DNA of 64,000 bases, taken from contig CM060922.1 in NCBI GenBank assembly GCA_030737875.1, forward strand, positions 754,551,603 to 754,615,602, given 5' to 3'. The translations under genes were made by a program, and so were the position numbers. The stretch is from Allium sativum (Eukaryota; Streptophyta; Magnoliopsida; Asparagales; Amaryllidaceae). The notes beneath the pieces are model-generated. The model saw only the letters and a program-made list of their open reading frames with translations. It was not told the DNA's origin and did not search any database. Every line of letters begins with the position of its first letter. Position 1 is the stretch's first letter. Shown in pieces: positions 58,285 through 64,000 of this stretch.

Positions 58285-58385
58285 CTCCCGGATAACATCC
58301 AGAGAACGGACTCCGAATATATAGCGCGAAAGTATATAATCCCGGTTAACATCCAGACATCGGACACCGTATATACTTTATTCCC
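58285..58385 (+). repeat. About 52-bp direct repeat, two copies
   Basis: TCCCGGATAACATCCAGAGA..CGGACTCCGAATATATA is followed by TCCCGGTTAACATCCAGACA..CGGACACCGTATATAC. It lies within the H2 LTR. Confidence 0.7.
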
Positions 58386-61240
58386 TTAGGTTTCGGGGTA
58401 GATCTACCACCGCAGCTTTTGATTTTTCACTAGAGATTATGTGTATACAACCTAACCGCCAGTTAACCATCAACGCAGTGTGTGAGGTTTGCGAGGTTTT
58501 GTACCATAAAGCTACACTCTTAAACTAAGCCATGCTTTGATCATTTCTTCGACTGCAACACTTCGCATGCCACACTATCATTTCATAATCTACAACTGAC
58601 AATCACTGACTAAGTAACTTTTGGTCAAGGGAATATATTCCCATCACCAACAAATCATGTTTGGTAATAATTATTTAATACACTATAAGATACAGTATCA
58701 GACACACAACCATACGAGTTCATTTCGAGTTCGAACGAAGCCAAAGGCACCTTATTTCACGATTCAAGTTTGAGTGCGAAAGCCCTTACAATCCGAAAGT
58801 TCTCCAAATGTGACCGGGCTTTCTGCTACTTCGGTAATAGGGTCATCTCTCTACTGTATCTATTCAGAAAAGAAAAAATCAGCAGGCAACCCGTTCGATG
58901 TGAAGAACCACGATCTTCAATCGCCGTTTATATGTCTTCATTTATTTCATCGTATGGTTATTTTGAATGGTTTTCGGGAAGTAAATTCCGATACCGGTCT
59001 TTCCACATAACCAGCGCTTCAGATTAGAAAAATGGATACATTTCTATAACGAAAAAATGACTAAGAACATAGTTGTAAGAAAAGAAAGGGAAAAAAGATT
59101 AGTGTGAAATTCGGGTTCTTATACCGTATTGTACACTAATCAAATAAAACATATATGTATGTCCACAATGAAAATAAAAGAAATGGCTTGCAACTAAGTA
59201 TTATTGATGTACATTATGGAAATAGACCTTTATATCTTTTCGCTAACCAATGTAATGGAGTGTGCGAAATGTTTTCTTGAAATAATAAGAATGTACAAGA
59301 TGGTAAATAAAGAAAGTTTATAATAGTAAATGTTTGGTTGAATATTAGGGAACCTAGGGAAAATGTGATGAACTGGGAATATAACCTATTATACTTAATT
59401 ATATGAATGAGAATGAAATATAATAGGTATGCATGTCCCAGGTACAAGTGGAATTATAACTTAAATTATAATTAATAATGAAGAGAGAACTTATTATAAA
59501 CCTTAGTTAAGGGAACTAAGTTAATAAGCAAACTCACAACAAGGGTTGTGGTAACAGTGTAAGATAAAGTTATAATTAAATAAGAATGAATGAAGTAGGC
59601 TTATCATTAGTATACTTATAATTGGAAGTATTAAGTCTAATAATTGTAATAAATAATAAGCGGAAGTCCGATCCGGGGGCATAAGAATGATTAAAAAAGT
59701 AAGCAGCCAATTGTGAGCTGATAAACCGGGTAACTTAAATAAAAAGTGAATATGTAGATAATCAAGTTAATTAGCAACATGATGAGAAAAAAATCATATG
59801 ATTAAAAGATTTGATGTAGGATCCAATAACGTGATGGCATGATGAGCTGGAACCAGTCCGTATGTATGGAGATGAAGAACCCAATGGGGTAAATCATCGC
59901 GGTGTCTAGAGACATGAGAGGAGTATGTCCAACTAATTATTCTACAGGACTGGATGGAGGCACAAGGCTTCTACATGATGTGGTAGGGTACACTAGGGTG
60001 ACCTTTTGAGGAATAACCAGATGAAGCTGTCGCTCGAAGGAAGGCCTTTTGCACCATCTAGAGTATATCTTGACTGCAACTATGGTGTGGCAGTCAGAAG
60101 GCTATGGTAGATGGCGTTGGGTGATTTGGAAATTTGCCTCGCTCAAGGAGTACACTGGTCAGGACCAACTTAAGGGTTATAATCGTCGGATACTTGTCAT
60201 CGGCAGTCAGTGGGATGCAGAAAGACTAAGAGCTAAACCAACAGATAACGATCTTTCACTATCAGGACATTGGTGGGGGATACGCCAAATTGGATGCTAG
60301 ATTGGTTGTTACGGGCATGTAATTAGCTTTTGATGTAGTCTTTCACTAGTTGAGGAAGGGGCCAGGATGGGGGCCATAGCCATCGTGAAAAGAGATAGAC
60401 CATATGTGAATATTTATATTATAGACCTAATAAAGTTGTTCTTTATAGATATCGAAAGCTCTCAATCGAGTTTCGTGCATTCGATGCAGCAATATTATGG
60501 GACTCAAGTTATAGTAGGCAATACGTTTGTGTGAGGGTCTAGGTACACGCACTGGGTGGTGTATTGTAGACATTAAGGCATTACTCTGTGTTGAGACTTG
60601 ATTTGACTGTGGAGTTCAGATACGACGATTCGTATGCTTATGTGGCATTGCAATGGTGGTTCTGTGCGATTACATGGCGTAACAATATAGATTTCCGTAC
60701 ACGGTTTGGCATAGGATAAAGGTTGTTCATACTTCTGTGATGGGACAACAGAGACCATACAAGGATGGTACTATAGGGAGAGTACCTTGAGATATTGGGC
60801 ATAGTTACATATAAAATATATTTGGTTTAATCTACTGGGGAGTATATGGGTACGACGTGAGTGCAGAGCCTAGAGTGTTGTTAACCCAAATAACTTAATA
60901 ATTAAGAAAATGTAATTAAACGGCATATATAGGGTTATTTCAGAATGTATAATTTGTCCTTTCACCAGAATTTGTGTTCTGACCCCCTCCTCATAACATA
61001 CTCATAGGTTAGATTTATGGTAGAATTTGGCCTTTTGACACTTGTTAGACAGTGTTATTATTTCTGTAATGTTATATTTGATTATTACATTTTATCCATT
61101 CCACCATAGAAGTTTTATCGAGTTCTGATAAATTTATTATCTTTGTCTTTTCTACAGGATAGCAGAGAAGCCAACTCGAACTACGATACAATGGGATTTT
61201 TGAGAAAAAATTGGTCTGTCGAAATTCAGGTTGTTACATA

Positions 61241-61252
61241 TGGTATTGGATC
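61241..61252 (+). other. Primer binding site of H2
   Basis: TGGTATTGGATC against the consensus TGGTATCAGAGC, two bases after the LTR end TGTTACA. Confidence 0.65.
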
Positions 61253-63432
61253 TCAGATTTAGGTTTTATATATAGATAATGAGTGAGCATATTTGTATTT
61301 TTAAATATAAATATTATGTTTATATACCTATATGCATAGAGGAATCCACAAATTAAGTGAACGACACATTTTGGAAGTTGGATGTCAATTTTGTACATTT
61401 AGGAAATGGTTATAGATCCATGAGTGTTTAGGGTGGATGGAAAGTCAACAAAATGTTTGAAAAAAAAAGACTCCATATGTTAACGTTTTAAATTTTGGTA
61501 TTTCATATTAGTGGAATATGAAGTAACGCCTCGCAAATTGAGAAAAGATTAAGAAGAAGAAAAATGGGTTAGGAATTTATATATATACATTTGGCGCAAA
61601 AGTGTCGCTTGTCTTATTTTTAGTTCAGACATAGTTTGGAAGAAATTTATGTAAAGAAGAAATTTTGGATGAAGAAATGTAATTTCGCACAAAGAATTTG
61701 GAAAATGAAAATGTTAGAAACCACTTCATAGTTAACCCCACATTTAGAACTTTTAGAAGAGAGATATTTTTGACGTTTGGAAAAAAAAATGTAAGTAAAA
61801 TATTTGAAGAATACATACCGAGTTTTGGGAAAAGTATGGTATATCTTTAGGAAAAGTATTTTCTTATGAAATTTTTAGTTAGAATGGATTCTTTCAGAAA
61901 AATGTGTTCATTTTATAGCATGTATAGCTCGTTATTTTTCAAAACTATAAAATATGAAAGAATTAAATAAGAAAACATCAATAAAGTTGCTTTCTATTTG
62001 ATTTTTTTAGTAAGGAAAATTTTGAAAATCTTTATCCTTTGACAATTATTTTTGACATAAACATGGGTAGGTGGACAAAATAAGTTGTTAAAATTTTAGA
62101 GTAGAGTAGATATTTGGGATAAATTTAGAAATTAGCACCTAGTCGTAAGTAATTAAACTAGCATAGAAAATATGAGCTGTTGTGAAATTAATTGAGAAAT
62201 AGTTGTCATTGCCTACTCCAGTTTTTATGATTTGAATTTTTGATTTTGTTTTTTATGAGGTGTCATTTCTTTATGGTTTGGGAAAAATAAGTTTTAGTGG
62301 AGAAAAATAAAGTTTTGAAGCTTTTAGCAAATAATTTTTGAAAAAATGGAATGACAAAGCAAAACTACGTTTTTAAATCAGGGAGTTGGTAAGGATTAAA
62401 ACCTAGAAAAGACAAGAAATATTTTTGAGGCAATCAAGTAGATAGCGAGAATTATTTTGGAATAATAGTAAATTCCCGTAGAGTGCGTAAGCACAATAAA
62501 GCCTAGATTGTTACTTGGAAAAGACTGTTAGTACACAGAAAGGACTAGTTGTGAAAACTAGATGATGGAGGGCAAGTGAGTTGATTAAATCATGTTGTTT
62601 GGGCTTTTCTTTATCAGCGGGGACATGGTCCTAGGATTCTTAGCCTTGGTAGTAGTAGTGCAGTGTGCTTGTTTTCCTACTTTAGTTTTGATTGAATTAG
62701 AAGGCTTATTTAAAATTAAGCTTAGATCAGTGGATTAAGTTAAATAAGCTAAGAAAAAAGGTGATGATAAGACTAAAAGAAAAACCAAATCTAAACAACG
62801 CAACAAATATGACAATTGAGAAAAATGGAAAATAGCAAGAAATAGAAAAAAAATGTATTTTTCCAAAGTAAGTTTAAAAAGAAGATTTATAACAAAGAAA
62901 AATTTCTTATGTAAATTGTGCTTGGATTGGAATATAGAAAATCTTATAATAGTTGCATAAAATCGAAGTACATATAGGAAAGGTACATAAAAGAAAAATG
63001 GAAGATGTGAAGTTTTTCGTTTTCTATCATTTTGTAGCATAAGGAGTCGAATTTAGAAAATTAGAATTTTCTAAAAATTTGAAAATTTAAAGTTGGTTGG
63101 TAGGGTTTGGATGCAAAAATTGGATGAACAATATTCTTACTTTGTAAGAGTGTGGAAAAAATTAGGTGAAAAAGTATTTTGATATTCGTAATATTTCATT
63201 CATATAGAAATTGTCGATATATTTAGGGTGTGTGCATCATGTTTTTAAAAGGTTTTCAAAATCATATAGGAGGTACCTCTTAGGCATTTATTTTATTCAT
63301 GTATTATTATGTTGTGTTACACTTTGCACAAGTGCACAAATGGTTGTAAAATTGGATGTGTGCATGATGGTTGTAAGTTATGCGAGGAATTACATAACTA
63401 TACCCTTACCAAATTTTGGAGGTGAAATTTCC
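61253..63432 (+). mobile_element. H2 internal region, non-coding
   Basis: About 2.2 kb, AT-rich, with no gag or pol motif on either strand. The longest open frame is on the minus strand (62735-63040), is hydrophobic and Phe-rich, and is what AT-rich DNA gives by chance. With 5-kb LTRs this again fits a large non-autonomous retrotransposon derivative. Confidence 0.6.
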
Positions 63433-63446
63433 AAAGGGTGGGAGAA
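63433..63446 (+). other. Polypurine tract of H2
   Basis: AAAGGGTGGGAGAA immediately before TGTAACACCCTG, preceded by TTTTGGAGGTGAAAT as in G1, G2 and M. Confidence 0.85.
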
Positions 63447-64000
63447 TGTAACACCCTGCAGTTTCAATTAAATAATAAAATAAACATTTGTAAAATTTTC
63501 AGAATTTGATCACAGAACTAGCACCATTGCGTCCATGGTGATTTTCTAATCAATTTAGACGTATAATTTGCAAAAAAATGGATTTATAATGAATAAGTTA
63601 TCTTTAAATGAAGGTTTAGAACAAACATGAAAAAGAAGATATAAGAGGAACATAAATAAGAACGATAGTTAACAATGTTTTTAGTCTTGTAAATAAAAGT
63701 TAAGTTAGGTGAGTTGGTAAGGCATGCACTTTCTAAGACGATGGTCAGGATTTCAAGTCTTGCCAACGTCAAAGTCATGTTCTTAATTTTATAGGGACGG
63801 CTAAAGAGATGCATGTTCTGAGAGTGAAATATATATAAACATACATATAAGAAAATTTATATATATATGTGAGTGTGTGTATGTATATATATACATACAT
63901 GTATATGTGTATATATGTAAAAATATGTGTGTGTGTATATATATATGAAATCCAAAAGCAATCTGCAATCCATCAAAACGAGTAAGAAATAAATGTCAGC
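63447..64000 (+). mobile_element. H2 3' LTR, beginning only (runs off the window)
   Basis: TGTAACACCCTGCAG start, then CACCATTGCGTCCATGG (63522), and a match to the 5' LTR from 56003 on. It carries its own copy of the tRNA-like segment at 63699-63775 and AT/TG-rich microsatellite sequence from 63828. Confidence 0.8.
63699..63775 (+). ncRNA. tRNA-like segment within the H2 3' LTR
   Basis: TTAGGTGAGTTGGTAAGGC (A box) and GATTTCAAGTC (decayed B box) match the copy at 56203. Presence in both LTRs shows it was in the element before insertion. Confidence 0.5.

Larger units (their letters stand above)
56003..61238 (+). mobile_element. H2 5' LTR, about 5.2 kb, left end slightly truncated
   Basis: From 56003 it aligns with the H2 3' LTR starting about 50 bases inside that LTR, so the first bases are missing and no target duplication can be called. 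It ends GGTTGTTACA at 61238, followed by a primer site. It contains a tRNA-like segment (56203-56265), a (TA)n run (56399-56430), a GTCGAC array (56896-56988), a TATA-like CTATGAATA (57079), and a GGTGAGTG donor-like site (57408). No coding region. Short open frames at 58168, 58770 and 60049 have no family motif. Confidence 0.7.

Noticed and set aside
60049..60300. 83-codon frame in the H2 LTR
   Set aside because: Reasonable composition, but no motif, no supporting context, and it lies inside an LTR upstream of the primer site.
62735..63040. 101-codon hydrophobic frame on the minus strand
   Set aside because: Phe/Leu-rich translation of A-rich DNA. Probably chance, though a membrane peptide cannot be strictly excluded.

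Overview
The window is plant nuclear DNA, and almost all of it is nested, decayed transposable elements. I found no intact host gene. It looks plant because nearly every LTR retrotransposon has a primer site close to TGGTATCAGAGC (complementary to initiator tRNA-Met), the Ty3/gypsy polyprotein fragments are of the chromovirus type common in angiosperms, there are CACTA transposons, and the only host-derived coding sequence is two exons of a plant DRP1-type dynamin. I cannot name the species.

Layout. 1-5846: most of a very long LTR (X1) full of tandem repeats, inserted into the 3' LTR of a minus-strand element M. 5847-18300: element M, with LTRs of about 4.6 kb around only 1.7 kb of non-coding internal sequence. 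Its 5' LTR is split by a 3,981-bp solo LTR (X2, 10502-14482, target duplication GCTAT). 18301-21944: older sequence with two broken coiled-coil genes on the minus strand, ending in a CACTA terminus. 21945-24953: decayed pol of a chromovirus-like element (G1) with polypurine tract, then its LTR, which is split by a 3,039-bp solo LTR (S, 26243-29281, duplication TGTAG). 29388-30542 and 42104-43315: pol of a related element G2, interrupted by a whole minus-strand chromovirus N (30543-42103). 43316-45529: LTR of G2. 45530-48770: primer-site and leader remnant with a broken gag. 48771-52830: a CACTA transposon with matching termini and a GAA target duplication, carrying two dynamin exons. 52831-54802: leader, tail and LTR of an element H1. 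54803-56002: LTR fragment K2. 56003-64000: element H2, with a 5.2-kb LTR, a 2.2-kb non-coding interior and the start of its 3' LTR.

Most interesting signal. Several otherwise different LTR families carry the same kind of promoter block. A cluster of the palindrome GTCGAC lies roughly 80-200 bp upstream of the TATA box. In M and S it is six sites in a 3+3 arrangement, each triplet on an exact 12-bp pitch, next to a GGGCGGGAA/TTCCCGCCC palindrome that matches the E2F consensus on both strands. In H2 the sites alternate at 21 and 12 bp. This looks like a cis-regulatory array kept or re-used across LTR lineages.

The other notable items are the dynamin exon capture by the CACTA element, a tRNA-like segment inside the H LTRs, an ordered 170-bp higher-order repeat of 34-bp units in X1, and several insertions that can be dated relative to each other because an uninterrupted paralogous site is also present. 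Percent identities were judged by eye, and family names rest on motifs rather than searches.
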